From Gordonia desulfuricans NBRC 100010 (lineage in GTDB: Bacteria > Actinomycetota > Actinomycetes > Mycobacteriales > Mycobacteriaceae): a DNA stretch of 33,879 bases. The translations under genes were made by a program, and so were the position numbers. Below the pieces are notes generated by a model that was given only the letters and a program-made list of their open reading frames with translations, was not told the DNA's origin and did not search any database. The DNA is taken from the NCBI RefSeq assembly GCF_001485495.1, contig NZ_BCNF01000019.1:1-33879 (forward strand). Reading direction: 5' to 3'. Positions 1-8,673 of this stretch are shown in pieces. Within the stretch, counting starts at the first letter, position 1; the number at the start of each line of letters is the position of its first letter.

Positions 1-1
1 C

Positions 2-64
2 CGCAACTTCTACTGGGCGGTAACCACCCCTGAGGTGGTCGCGCTGGCGAGCTCGGCCGTCTGA
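2..64 (+). CDS. 3' end of an unidentified gene
   Basis: The left edge reads as an open frame ending RNFYWAVTTPEVVALASSAV and a TGA at 62-64. Codon use is GC-rich at third positions, as in the neighbours, so it is probably the C-terminus of a plus-strand gene lying mostly outside the window. Twenty residues are too few to assign a family. It would converge on the minus-strand acyltransferase. Confidence 0.45.
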   Translation, partial: RNFYWAVTTPEVVALASSAV

Positions 65-120
65 GGTTTCGACACGCCTCGTCGCTACGCTCCTCGTCGG
101 CTCAACCATCAACAACTGCA
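65..120. repeat. Interspersed intergenic repeat, CGACACG...GGCTCAACCA type
   Basis: Directly after the stop at 64 lies a TTTCGACACG...GGCTCAACCATCAA block. The same framework, CTCGACACG...GGCTCGACCACCAA, occurs twice near 26.9-27.1 kb. It looks like a dispersed non-coding repeat family of this genome. No gene is visible between 65 and 297. Confidence 0.6.
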
Positions 121-262
121 GCCCACGTGCCGTACTCGTATCCCTTGGTCCGCTCAACCAGCAACAACTGCAGCCGAAGCGCACTACGTCGAATTTCCTT
201 CATCGGATCAACCTGCAACAGCTGCCGTGCTCGTATCCCTTGGTCGGTTCAACCACCAACGG
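100..262. repeat. Imperfect tandem repeat, period about 95 bp
   Basis: The 16-mer CTCGTATCCCTTGGTC occurs at 135-150 and again at 230-245. In both copies it is followed by a CTCAACCA or TTCAACCA type motif and a CAAC-rich stretch. CAACAACTGCAGCC also occurs twice, near 111 and 164. The unit is partly degenerate and fills the gap between the edge gene and the acyltransferase. Confidence 0.6.
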
Positions 263-297
263 CCAGTAGCTGATCGACCATCAGACGAGGATGCGGG

Positions 298-2454
298 CTA
301 TCGTGCGTTGTAGTCGAAGCGCTGTGCGTCGAGTTCTTTGGTCAGGGCGGGTTCGAGAACCCGGGCGGCGGTGGCGGTCAGATGTGAATCGTCCCGGTAG
401 AACAGGATCTTGTTGCGGGCGGGCACGCACCGATTGCCGTCGCACAGCAGGTCGTTGACGTCGACGGTGAGGATGTCGGTGTCGCGGCCGCGGGCCTGCT
501 CGGTGAGGATCGGCTCGTGGCGCGGGACGTTGTCGAGCTCGAAATCGCAACGGCTCCAGTCGTCGAGCGCCCCGGACATGCAATCGGCGACCTGGAAGCC
601 CGGGTACGGGGTGTCGGCGATGTAGACCAGGTCGGCGCCTGTTGCCCGCAGTGTTGCGAGGGTGTCGTTCCAGGCGGACTCGGCGGTCTCGTATTCCGGC
701 GCATACGTCGACAGCGACGAGACGATGACGATCTTCGGGTCGAGTGCGGTGATCGCGCGCAACGAGTCGGCCCGCCACTGCAGGCAGTCCTCCTTGTTGA
801 ACGGGTCGCCACGGCCGGGGACGGGCCGCAGGTTCTGCGCCGGGCACGCCGCCTTGGTGAACTGATGGATTCGCCAGCCGTGGGCGTCGCCGATGGTCCG
901 GATGGCCTCCGACCACTGCTCGGCGTGCGAATCACCGAACAACACCACCGGGATACCGTCGACCGGGCCGAACGTGCACTCACGCACCGGGTGGAGTTCG
1001 CCCACCGGGAGCAGACATTCGTTGGGCTCTGGCCGGTCGTCGTAGGCCTGGAACGGATTCGGCACCACCGGCCCCGACGTCTCGGCACTCTCCCGACCGA
1101 ACACCGACTGATAGTTCAGGGCGGCGTTGGCGACGGTGTCGCGGGAGGCGATCTTGACCGTCACCACCCCGACCGTCATGGTGACCGCGAGCCCGACGAC
1201 GAGGCCGGTGAGCCCCACCGAGATCGACGCCGACCGGTTGGCGCGCAACGTGCGGTTGCCGATGATCGGTTCCTCGAACCAGAGCGTGGATGCCGTCGCG
1301 ATGGCCAGCGACACGGCGCTGACCGCGAGCAGCGCCGGCCACGATGTGGTGCCTGCCACCGTCTCGAACAACACCAGCGCGGGCCAATGCCACAGATACC
1401 ACGCATACGACACGCGGCCGAGGAAACGCATCGGTGCGATCGACAGCAGTCCGCCGACGAACCAGAACGACGACGGACCCGGCTTCTCCCCCACCGGATT
1501 CAGCTGGCCGGACGCGATGATCGCCACCGCGGCGGCGGTCGGGAGCAGCGCTGCGGTCCCCGGATACGGGGTGTGTGCGTCGATCAGCACCGCGGCCGCG
1601 ATCACTCCGGCGAGACCCGCCCATCCCAGCACGCCACCGACCACGCGGGCCACCACCGGGACCCGCAGGCACACCATCAGCAGCAGCGGCTCGATCACGG
1701 CTAGCAACGCACCGAACCCGAACTGCCACACCCGCGTATAGGTGGCCATGTACGCCGTCGCCGGGTCGACCGGGGTGAGCTGGATGGCCCAGATCAGTGA
1801 TCCGACGGTGAGTGCGCCGACCACCACCCCGATCGACACCCGCACACCGATGACCTTGCGCAGCACGGTTCTGGACACGAGCGCAGCCGCGGCGAACACG
1901 GTGAGCGGCCAGACGAAGTACAGCTGTTCCTCGATGGCCAGGGACCAGAAATGTGTGGCCAGGCTTCCGTCGATGGAACCGGCCAGGTAGTCGGCGTTCT
2001 GCGCGAGAAAATGCCAGTTGGCCAGATTCGCCGCCGCGGCAAGCAGATCCAACGACTGCTTGAAGACACGCAACAGTGGCATGGTGAGGACCGCACCGAT
2101 GAGCGACACCACGATGACCAGTGCGGCGGCCGGGATGATCCGCCGGCACCGTCGGGCATAGAAACCCTTGAACGACAGCGTCCCGGTCTTCTCGTACTCC
2201 CGGATCAACAGGCCGGTGATCAGGAACCCGGAGATCACGAAGAAGACGTCCACCCCGACGAAACCGCCGCCGAGACCGGGGATTCGGGCATGGAAGAGGA
2301 CGACGAGCAGCACCGCCACCCCGCGCAGGCCGGCGATGTCGGTGAAGAACCTCTTGCTCGGCACGGTGGCCGCCGGCACGACCCTCGCCTCGGCAGTCGC
2401 CACGGGGCCCGATCCGGCACCCGATCCGTGGGCTGCGGTCACGGTGCCGTCCAC
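298..2454 (-). CDS. Acyltransferase-3 / SGNH fusion protein (OafA/YrhL-like)
   Basis: This 718-aa integral membrane protein probably adds acyl (often O-acetyl) groups to a surface polysaccharide or glycolipid; the substrate cannot be read from sequence. The N-terminal half is an acyltransferase-3 domain beginning with an RGVAVLLVVLFHA motif (His55) and FFVISGFLI, followed by many hydrophobic segments to about residue 440. The C-terminal part is an extracytoplasmic SGNH-like domain with GDSH at 507-510 and a DxxH motif (D688, H691), so both catalytic blocks look intact. The start is GTG at 2454, inside the preceding 61-aa gene, whose stop lies 16 nt downstream. It is the last gene of an operon with that peptide and the glycosyltransferase, which suggests it modifies the glycosyltransferase product (inference). 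Confidence 0.9.
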   Translation of the reverse strand: MDGTVTAAHGSGAGSGPVATAEARVVPAATVPSKRFFTDIAGLRGVAVLLVVLFHARIPGLGGGFVGVDVFFVISGFLITGLLIREYEKTGTLSFKGFYARRCRRIIPAAALVIVVSLIGAVLTMPLLRVFKQSLDLLAAAANLANWHFLAQNADYLAGSIDGSLATHFWSLAIEEQLYFVWPLTVFAAAALVSRTVLRKVIGVRVSIGVVVGALTVGSLIWAIQLTPVDPATAYMATYTRVWQFGFGALLAVIEPLLLMVCLRVPVVARVVGGVLGWAGLAGVIAAAVLIDAHTPYPGTAALLPTAAAVAIIASGQLNPVGEKPGPSSFWFVGGLLSIAPMRFLGRVSYAWYLWHWPALVLFETVAGTTSWPALLAVSAVSLAIATASTLWFEEPIIGNRTLRANRSASISVGLTGLVVGLAVTMTVGVVTVKIASRDTVANAALNYQSVFGRESAETSGPVVPNPFQAYDDRPEPNECLLPVGELHPVRECTFGPVDGIPVVLFGDSHAEQWSEAIRTIGDAHGWRIHQFTKAACPAQNLRPVPGRGDPFNKEDCLQWRADSLRAITALDPKIVIVSSLSTYAPEYETAESAWNDTLATLRATGADLVYIADTPYPGFQVADCMSGALDDWSRCDFELDNVPRHEPILTEQARGRDTDILTVDVNDLLCDGNRCVPARNKILFYRDDSHLTATAARVLEPALTKELDAQRFDYNAR

Positions 2455-2624
2455 GGCAGCACGATGTCGAAGGCGCCGAGCGCCAGCACGGCGAGGAACA
2501 CGATGACCAGCGTGTACCCGATCACCTCGATCGCGGTCACCCGATTGGTGTTGCGGCCCACCGGCCGACGGTCGGTGCGTTCGGGGCGGGGCAGTCCGTC
2601 ACCGCTCGTGTCGTCGTGGTTCAC
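2439..2624 (-). CDS. 61-aa single-pass membrane peptide in the polysaccharide operon
   Basis: This short frame starts with GTG (2624-2622), sharing a GTGA overlap with the glycosyltransferase stop. It ends 16 nt inside the acyltransferase gene. The first 30 residues are polar and charged (VNHDDTSGDGLPRPERTDRR...). Residues about 31-57 form one hydrophobic helix, IEVIGYTLVIVFLAVLALGAF. Double overlap on both sides and the soluble-head/TM layout argue that it is a real, translationally coupled gene. No family was recognised. It could be a small subunit or assembly factor for the flanking membrane enzymes (inference). Confidence 0.75.
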   Translation of the reverse strand: MNHDDTSGDGLPRPERTDRRPVGRNTNRVTAIEVIGYTLVIVFLAVLALGAFDIVLPWTAP

Positions 2625-4291
2625 GGCTCGACCCGACGACGTGTGCGCGCGGTGAGCACCCGGACGAATTCCACCAGCAACGGACCGGCGAGATAGGTGT
2701 AGGTGGCGACGAAGGACGCCATCAGCCAGAAGGAGGCGAGGCCGTAGTCGCCGACGTCGCGGACCAGCAACACCCAGAACACCACCAGCGACACCCCGAG
2801 GGAGAACACCCCCAAGGCACTGATCGAGCGGGCCAGGGAGTTGCTGCGCCCCACCGCACCGGTGGGCACCCAGCCGATCTCGCGGCCGATCAGCTTGTGC
2901 CAGATGGCGACGGCGTGGGCGAAGCTGTAGGCCATCTGGATGCGCAGCACCTCGAACCGCCAGCGAGTGCGGGACACCAGCGGGAAGACGACGACGTAGA
3001 CCCACAGGCCGAACAGGAACGGCACCAGCTGCCACGGCCGGATGTCCTCGGGAAAGAAGGCCACCATGATGATGCCCGGCAGGAACACCATGAAGACGTT
3101 GACCGCGGTGGTCAGGTAGTAGAACACCCCGGCCCAGTGGGAGAGCGCCTGCCGCAGCGTCATCCGCCGGACCGGCTCGCGCACATGGGTGTTGCGCACC
3201 CGCGAGAGCGATCCCATACACCATCGGTACTGCTGGTTGAGGAAGCCGGCGAGGTCGTCGGGGCACAGCCCGCGCGAGAGCACCACCGGCACATAGCGAA
3301 TCGTGTAACCCAACTGCTGCAGGTGCCGTCCGGTGTGCAGATCCTCGGAATGTTCGATTGGGGTGAACCCGCCGATCCGCTGCAGCGCCGACCGCCGGTA
3401 CACCGCCGAGGTACCCACGCAGTTGGCGGCACCGAGCTTGTCCCGGGACGGCTGCACCCACCGGTAGAAGAACTCCTGGGTGGCCCCGGCGGTGCGCTCG
3501 ACCCACCCCATCCGCTCGGTGGTCGCGAAGGTCTGCGGGCTCTGCACGATCGCGACCTGCGGGTCGTCGAGATAAGGCATGAGGTGGGCGAGGAAATCAT
3601 GTCGCGGGCAGAAATCGGCGTCGAAGATCACCACGAATTCACCGTCGGACACCGAGAACGCGTGCCGCAGATTTCCGGCCTTGCGGAGATGTCCGCGATC
3701 GGGTCGGACAATGTAGCGGAATCCGAAATCTTCCGCGAGATCGGCGACCTCCGGCCGGTCCGCATCGTCGAGAACGTGGATCGCCAGCTCGCCGGGCCAG
3801 GCCATCGCCGATACGTTGCGGTAGGTGTTCTGCAGGATTTCGAGACTTTCCCCACAAGTCGGCAAGAAGACGTCGACGGACCCGAATCGCGCCGATGGGG
3901 GCGACCAGCCGGCGGCGAGTTCTTGATGTGAACGCCAGGTGACGCGCCGGCGACTGATCCCGGTGGCCAACGACAGCACCGTGCCGATCACGTTGATCGC
4001 GAGGACCGCCAGCACCGGTAGCAACACCGGTCGCGCAGTGGCGAATTCGACAAGGGACCAGGCGACCAGTGCGAAGGCCAGCAGGAGGACACCGTGAATC
4101 CAGCGTTGCTGGGCGCCGAGATATTCGTAGACCTCGTCGTCGGCGGGCGCCGAGACCGGGGGTGCACCGGCGTCGACAACACCGGATTCGGGAATGGCCG
4201 GACCCGGATTCTTCTGCCCCGATTCGCCGCCCTGTGGGTCGGCAGGCGCGGGCGTCCCGGCGTCGGGTCGTTCCCACATCGTGATGCCCAC
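2621..4291 (-). CDS. Processive family-2 glycosyltransferase, membrane-bound (cellulose/hyaluronan-synthase-like)
   Basis: This 556-aa membrane protein is predicted to polymerise an exopolysaccharide from a nucleotide sugar and move it across the membrane. After a Pro/Gly-rich cytoplasmic N-terminus, two hydrophobic segments (about 66-112) precede the GT-A domain. Hallmarks are visible in order: DD at 175-176, the metal-binding DAD at 224-226, a SEDLHTG block (E316, D317) in the TED-like position, and QQYRW at 353-357. Further hydrophobic segments follow to about residue 545. The start is drawn at GTG 4291; an ATG at 4279 (Met5) is equally plausible. The stop overlaps the 61-aa gene by 4 nt. 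No BcsB or PilZ partner is present, and the sugar specificity is unknown. Confidence 0.9.
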   Translation of the reverse strand: MGITMWERPDAGTPAPADPQGGESGQKNPGPAIPESGVVDAGAPPVSAPADDEVYEYLGAQQRWIHGVLLLAFALVAWSLVEFATARPVLLPVLAVLAINVIGTVLSLATGISRRRVTWRSHQELAAGWSPPSARFGSVDVFLPTCGESLEILQNTYRNVSAMAWPGELAIHVLDDADRPEVADLAEDFGFRYIVRPDRGHLRKAGNLRHAFSVSDGEFVVIFDADFCPRHDFLAHLMPYLDDPQVAIVQSPQTFATTERMGWVERTAGATQEFFYRWVQPSRDKLGAANCVGTSAVYRRSALQRIGGFTPIEHSEDLHTGRHLQQLGYTIRYVPVVLSRGLCPDDLAGFLNQQYRWCMGSLSRVRNTHVREPVRRMTLRQALSHWAGVFYYLTTAVNVFMVFLPGIIMVAFFPEDIRPWQLVPFLFGLWVYVVVFPLVSRTRWRFEVLRIQMAYSFAHAVAIWHKLIGREIGWVPTGAVGRSNSLARSISALGVFSLGVSLVVFWVLLVRDVGDYGLASFWLMASFVATYTYLAGPLLVEFVRVLTARTRRRVEP

Positions 4292-4358
4292 GCGAAACAG
4301 AATCGGGTACGAACAAGGTCATTGCAAATGTGGCGTCGGCGCCCGCTAACGTCGTCAC

Positions 4359-5564
4359 GTGCATGTGCTGCGGAAAGCCCGACACATAGGCGTGATCGTG
4401 TCCGTCGGCGCCGTTCTCGCAGCGTGTTCTACGTCACATTCCGCGGCGGAGAATGCAGACTTCTCGACATCCGCACCATCCATCGATCGGACGATTCTCG
4501 CCGCCCGCGGCGAAGTGGTGTCGTCGAGTCCCGGCCTCGATTCCTGGGCGTCGGTGACGCCGGCCGGAACCCGCGCCACCCGGATCGTCTACCGCTCGAC
4601 GTCGGGTGTGGACGGCGGTGCGACGACGGTGAGCGGGGCGGTGTTCGTCCCCGGCGGCGATCGTCCGGCGGGCGGCTGGCCGCTGATCGCCTATGCACAC
4701 GGCACCACCGGCATCAGCCGCGACTGCGGACCGTCGGACAACGCCGAGATGTTCGGCGACATCGGCGCCGTCGCCTCCTTCGTGCAGTCGGGTTATGCCG
4801 TGGTCACCACCGACTACCAGGGCCTGGGCCTGCGCACCCGCACCGCCGCACACCCCTACCTGGAACCGCGGACCGCCGCCCACAACGTGATCGACGCGGT
4901 GCGCGCGGCCCGCGGGATCGAACCGACGATCGGCCCGAACTGGGTGGTGTACGGCGCATCGCAGGGCGGGAACGCCGCGTGGGCGACGGCCGAGAACCAG
5001 GCGTCCTACGGCGTCGGGAATCTTCGGGGAGCGGTGGCATCGGTTCCCCTGCTCGACGCCGGCTACCTGGTCGATCGCGCACAGGACGGCACCCTGACCG
5101 CCGGGCAGCGCTGGCTGTATCCGATCCTGGTCGGCGGTATCGCGCAGGCCGATCCGTCGATCGATCCCGACGACCACCTGCACGGTCCCGCCGCAGGCCG
5201 GCTCGCCACCCTGACCTCGTGTTCCGGCGACCGAGACGCGGTGGCCGCCCAGGTGCGGTCGGCCGATGCGGCGACCTTCCGCGCCGACTCACCGGCCGCG
5301 GCGCAGGCACTGCGCACCGCGATCGCACGACAGTCGTTGCCGCAGACCGCCACCGATGTCCCCATCCTCGCGCTGTACGGCAGTGTCGACGACATCATCC
5401 CCGTCGACGTCATGGAGGTGACGCTCGGCGAGGGCTGCGCGAAGGGCGACACGGTGCAGCGCGTGCGCCTCGAAGGCCAAGGTCACGCCGCGAATTCCGG
5501 TGCGCTGCTCAGAGATTGGATCCATGCACGGTTCGCCGGCCGACCCACCGGTGGCGACTGTTGA
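4359..5564 (+). CDS. Secretory lipase family lipoprotein (alpha/beta hydrolase, PF03583-like)
   Basis: This is a predicted 401-aa exported esterase or lipase. Residues 1-22 form a signal peptide ending in a lipobox (LAAC, Cys23), so the enzyme should be anchored at the outer face of the membrane. The hydrolase fold shows the nucleophile elbow GASQGG (Ser201), an acid loop YGSVDD (Asp344 or Asp345) and a GQGH motif (His376), in the order and spacing of the LIP/secretory lipase family. AHGTTGI near 113-119 fits the oxyanion-hole region. The start is GTG 4359; a second in-frame GTG lies two codons on. It is divergent from the glycosyltransferase, with 67 nt between the starts. The substrate is not known; lipids or esters of the cell envelope are plausible. 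Confidence 0.85.
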   Translation: MHVLRKARHIGVIVSVGAVLAACSTSHSAAENADFSTSAPSIDRTILAARGEVVSSSPGLDSWASVTPAGTRATRIVYRSTSGVDGGATTVSGAVFVPGGDRPAGGWPLIAYAHGTTGISRDCGPSDNAEMFGDIGAVASFVQSGYAVVTTDYQGLGLRTRTAAHPYLEPRTAAHNVIDAVRAARGIEPTIGPNWVVYGASQGGNAAWATAENQASYGVGNLRGAVASVPLLDAGYLVDRAQDGTLTAGQRWLYPILVGGIAQADPSIDPDDHLHGPAAGRLATLTSCSGDRDAVAAQVRSADAATFRADSPAAAQALRTAIARQSLPQTATDVPILALYGSVDDIIPVDVMEVTLGEGCAKGDTVQRVRLEGQGHAANSGALLRDWIHARFAGRPTGGDC

Positions 5565-5706
5565 GCCGCAACGGAATTCGAGCGATTGATCAACTCCGCC
5601 GGCGGGGCCCATCGCGCATGCTGCGGCGATGCCGGTTATGGTCTACGCAACATGGTGGGCTCGGGCGACCTCCCGGCCGGTGGTATTGAGGAGAATCTTC
5701 ACAGCA

Positions 5707-6543
5707 ATGAAGAGCTTGGTGAAGCGCATCGCGGCGTCGGCCCCGGTATGGGCCTGGATCCTGATGGCGGTCTGCGTCGTCGTCCTCATCGTCGGATTGG
5801 TGATCTCGGGAAACCGAAGCGCCCCGACCACGGCCGCGGCCACGACCGCTCCCGCGGGAACGACACCCGCATCCGCACCCACGACACCGGCCACCGTCGA
5901 ATTCATGGATTCGGCTAAGGCCAACCCCACCGAACCGCGGACGATCGTCCTGCTCGGTGACTCCACCGGCGCATCCCCCACCGGGTGGGCACCCGCCCTG
6001 GGTCGTGCGATCAGCGCCTCGCTGCAGCGTCCGGTCGCCACGGCCTACTGGAACACCGAGACCACCGCCTACGGCAAACCGGTCTCACTGGGCACCGGCC
6101 CCAACGGGCCCATCGGATTCTGGAACGGCAGCGCCGCCGGTGTGGACGCCGCCTACGCACGCAAGCATCTCGACACGATGATCGGCAAGGACGTCACGCC
6201 GAGCATCATCCTGCTGGACTTCGGGCTCACCGAGGACACCACCAAGCCGCTCGCCCCGCAGATCCAGCCGCTGATCACCGACCTGCAGAAGAAGTACCCC
6301 GAGGCGGCGATCGCGGTGATCAAGCAGAACCCGCATCGCGACGGTTCCGACGCCCAGCAGATGTCGGGGTTCGCGGCGGCGATGGACACCGAGGGCATCC
6401 AGGTGATCGACGTGTACTCGGCGTTCCCCACCGATCCGGCGGCCCGCGCCCAGCTGATGAGCGACGACGTCAACCCCAATGCGGCCGGCCAGGAACTCTG
6501 GACCAAGGCCGTGCTGGCGGCATTCGGCCTCACCCCGGCCTGA
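5707..6543 (+). CDS. Membrane-anchored SGNH-hydrolase-like protein lacking the catalytic His
   Basis: This 278-aa protein has an uncleaved N-terminal anchor (residues about 14-34), a Thr/Ala/Pro-rich linker (38-63) and an extracytoplasmic SGNH-like domain. Block I is present as LLGDST (Ser86). Block III lacks the usual GxND (the strand reads LLDFGLTED). Block V reads DDVNPNAAG where the family has DxxHPNAxG: residue 256 is Asn (codon AAC) instead of His. The fold is likely kept, but classic SGNH catalysis looks lost. The start is ATG 5707 behind GAGGAG at 5688-5693; an upstream in-frame ATG at 5629 would disrupt the anchor. It may bind rather than cleave a glycan or lipid (inference). Confidence 0.75.
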   Translation: MKSLVKRIAASAPVWAWILMAVCVVVLIVGLVISGNRSAPTTAAATTAPAGTTPASAPTTPATVEFMDSAKANPTEPRTIVLLGDSTGASPTGWAPALGRAISASLQRPVATAYWNTETTAYGKPVSLGTGPNGPIGFWNGSAAGVDAAYARKHLDTMIGKDVTPSIILLDFGLTEDTTKPLAPQIQPLITDLQKKYPEAAIAVIKQNPHRDGSDAQQMSGFAAAMDTEGIQVIDVYSAFPTDPAARAQLMSDDVNPNAAGQELWTKAVLAAFGLTPA

Positions 6544-6622
6544 GGGCGCCGTCCTACCCTGCGAATTTGGATCACTCGACGGACACCGGACTCCTTCCGC
6601 ATCGGCGGTGAGCACGGCACAA

Positions 6623-6649
6623 TGTTTCTGTAGCAGTTCCTGAGAAACA
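6623..6649. promoter_or_regulatory. Inverted repeat upstream of the glycosidase-like gene
   Basis: TGTTTCT (6623-6629) and AGAAACA (6643-6649) form a perfect 7-bp inverted repeat with a 13-nt spacer. It ends 25 nt before the ATG at 6675, in an otherwise gene-free gap. It could be an operator or a leader hairpin. Confidence 0.4.
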
Positions 6650-6674
6650 GCCGTGAATACGTCGAGGAAATCTT

Positions 6675-7718
6675 ATGCAACCGGTCCGGTCACGCACGAT
6701 GCGGCGTGTTGCGATCGGTGCGACGGCACTGGCGATCGGCGGCGCGATGATCGGGGTGACCACCGCCCCGTTCCCCGCACCGGCCCCGTCCCCTCCCGCG
6801 TCGTCGCTGATCACAGCGCTCACCGCGGTGACCGGGGATCCCACCGAACTCGGTGTCGGTGACGCGCAGATCTACCGGATGAGCCGTGACGAGCTCGTCA
6901 CCACCATCGACGACCTGTACCGCCTGGGCGTGCGCGAGATCCGCGTCGGTGCGCCGTGGACGTTCCTGCAGCAGGGCGGCTCCGACACCACGGCCTGGGG
7001 GACCCTCGACACGGTGATCGACGAGGCCCGCGCGCACGGCATGGACGTCTCCGTCGTCATCTCGCTGACCTCCCCGTGGGCCGGGAGCGCCGATCCGGTG
7101 CGCGTGGTCGAACGGTTCACCGTGTTCGCGCAACGACTCGCCGGCCGATACAAGGGCAAGGTCTCGGCGTATGAGATCTGGGACGATCCCACCGGTGAGG
7201 GCCCGGCGCTCCCGATGACGCCGGAGGACGTGGGCAGTCTGCTCGAGGCGGCGCTGGCCGTCGTGGCGGCCACCGATCCGTCCGTACGGGTGAGCGCACG
7301 AAGCATCCATCCCCAGGCCCAGGCGGTCCTGGAGTCACGCGCGGTCGCGACGGCGGAACCGAGCGCCGCCGCAGTTCCCGAGGCCTCCCCGCAGGCGTCG
7401 GCACCACCGGCCGTCGAGACCCCGGCGCCGGCGACCGACACCCCCACGACGACGTCGGTCTCCCCGTCACCGACCACCACCTCGACCGCGGACAACGAGG
7501 CGCCCGCCACCTCCACGACGTCGGACTCGGCGACGACCAGTTCGCCGAGCACGCCGAGCACCCCGAGCGCGCCCAGCAACCCGCCGAGCGAACCGCCGGT
7601 GATCCCGACCGCGCCCACCGTGAGTCCCGGCTCCTTCGGCGATGTGCAGACCCCGCAGCCGACCGAACCCGAGATCACCCCGGTCGTCCCCGAGGACACC
7701 GACCCGGCGGGCACGTGA
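6675..7718 (+). CDS. Exported glycosidase-like half-barrel protein with Pro/Thr/Ser-rich tail
   Basis: This 347-aa protein has a signal sequence (about 10-30, after an Arg-rich start). A domain at about 45-210 resembles the first half of a GH5/GH39-type TIM barrel: [16 protein letters not shown], then a hydrophobic strand VSVVISL, then YEIWDDP at 166-172. In active relatives the last motif is normally YEIWNEPN, with the Glu as acid/base. Here it is Asp-Asp (169-171 read W-D-D). The second half of the barrel, carrying the nucleophile, is missing. A low-complexity tail rich in Pro, Thr, Ser and Ala fills about 225-347 and could be O-mannosylated. The start is ATG 6675 with GAGGAAA at 6664-6670. 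A binding or structural wall role is more likely than hydrolysis (inference). Confidence 0.7.
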   Translation: MQPVRSRTMRRVAIGATALAIGGAMIGVTTAPFPAPAPSPPASSLITALTAVTGDPTELGVGDAQIYRMSRDELVTTIDDLYRLGVREIRVGAPWTFLQQGGSDTTAWGTLDTVIDEARAHGMDVSVVISLTSPWAGSADPVRVVERFTVFAQRLAGRYKGKVSAYEIWDDPTGEGPALPMTPEDVGSLLEAALAVVAATDPSVRVSARSIHPQAQAVLESRAVATAEPSAAAVPEASPQASAPPAVETPAPATDTPTTTSVSPSPTTTSTADNEAPATSTTSDSATTSSPSTPSTPSAPSNPPSEPPVIPTAPTVSPGSFGDVQTPQPTEPEITPVVPEDTDPAGT

Positions 7719-7770
7719 GACCAGAGGGCATCCGGCGGTGAGCCGAGCCCCGCGTGGCACGATCAGTGAC

Positions 7771-8640
7771 GTGGCAACCGCAAAGCAGTGGATCTCCGGC
7801 GCCCGTCCGCGCACCCTCCCCAACGCGATCTCACCGGTGATCGCCGGCGTCGGTGCGGCGCTGTACGCCGGTGACGTGGTGTGGTGGAAGGCGGTGCTGG
7901 CACTGCTGGTGGCGGTGTCGTTCATCATCGGCGCCAATCTCGCCAACGACTACTCCGACGGCATCCGCGGCACCGACGACGACCGCGTGGGCCCCATGCG
8001 TCTGGTCGGATCGGGGGCGGCCGAACCCAAGGCGGTGAAGACCGCGGCATTCGTCTGCTTCGGCGTCGGTGCCGTGTGCGGCCTGGCCCTCGCGGTGACC
8101 ACCGCATGGTGGCTGGTGGTGGTCGGGGCGATCTGCATCGCCGGCGCCTGGTTCTACACCGGCGGTCCGAAACCCTACGGCTACATCGGACTCGGCGAGA
8201 TCGCGGTGTTCGTGTTCTTCGGTCTGGTCGCGGTGCTGGGCACCCAGTACGTCACGGCGGGACGAATCGACTGGGCGGGTGTGGCCTGCGCCGTCGGCGT
8301 GGGCGCGATCTCGACGTCGGTGCTGGTGGTGAACAACCTGCGCGACATCCCGACCGACGCCGAGTCCGGCAAGATCACCCTGGCGGTGCGGATCGGTGAA
8401 CGGCCGACGCGGGTGCTGTATCTGACCCTGCTGGCGCTGCCGCTGGTGATGAGCCTGGCATTGGTGGCCGCCACACCGTGGGCACTGATCGGGCTGATCG
8501 CTTTGCCGCTCTTCGTGATCGCGGGCCGGCCGGTGGCCACCGGCGCCACCGGCCGTGCGCTGATCCCGTCGATCGGCGGTACCGGTCTGGCGATGCTCGC
8601 ATGGTCGGTGCTGACCGCGGTGGCGTTGATCGTCGCCTGA
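7771..8640 (+). CDS. menA: 1,4-dihydroxy-2-naphthoate polyprenyltransferase
   Basis: This 289-aa UbiA-superfamily membrane enzyme joins a polyprenyl chain to 1,4-dihydroxy-2-naphthoate, the membrane step of menaquinone synthesis. The first Asp-rich motif [14 protein letters not shown] is at 59-72. The second polar motif, [14 protein letters not shown], sits about 120 residues later. The rest is hydrophobic helices. The N-terminus [16 protein letters not shown] is typical of actinobacterial MenA. The start is GTG 7771; the frame is open further upstream, but that part is a shadow of the preceding gene. The length fits the family. Menaquinone links it functionally to the cytochrome c maturation operon further right. 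Confidence 0.93.
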   Translation: MATAKQWISGARPRTLPNAISPVIAGVGAALYAGDVVWWKAVLALLVAVSFIIGANLANDYSDGIRGTDDDRVGPMRLVGSGAAEPKAVKTAAFVCFGVGAVCGLALAVTTAWWLVVVGAICIAGAWFYTGGPKPYGYIGLGEIAVFVFFGLVAVLGTQYVTAGRIDWAGVACAVGVGAISTSVLVVNNLRDIPTDAESGKITLAVRIGERPTRVLYLTLLALPLVMSLALVAATPWALIGLIALPLFVIAGRPVATGATGRALIPSIGGTGLAMLAWSVLTAVALIVA

Positions 8641-8673
8641 TCCGGTTCCCGCCGGCGACGGCGGCCGGCTTTC

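Noticed and set aside
8641..8673. Terminator between menA and the MFS exporter
   Set aside because: The GC-rich GCCGGC/GCCGGC words do not form a convincing stem of useful length.
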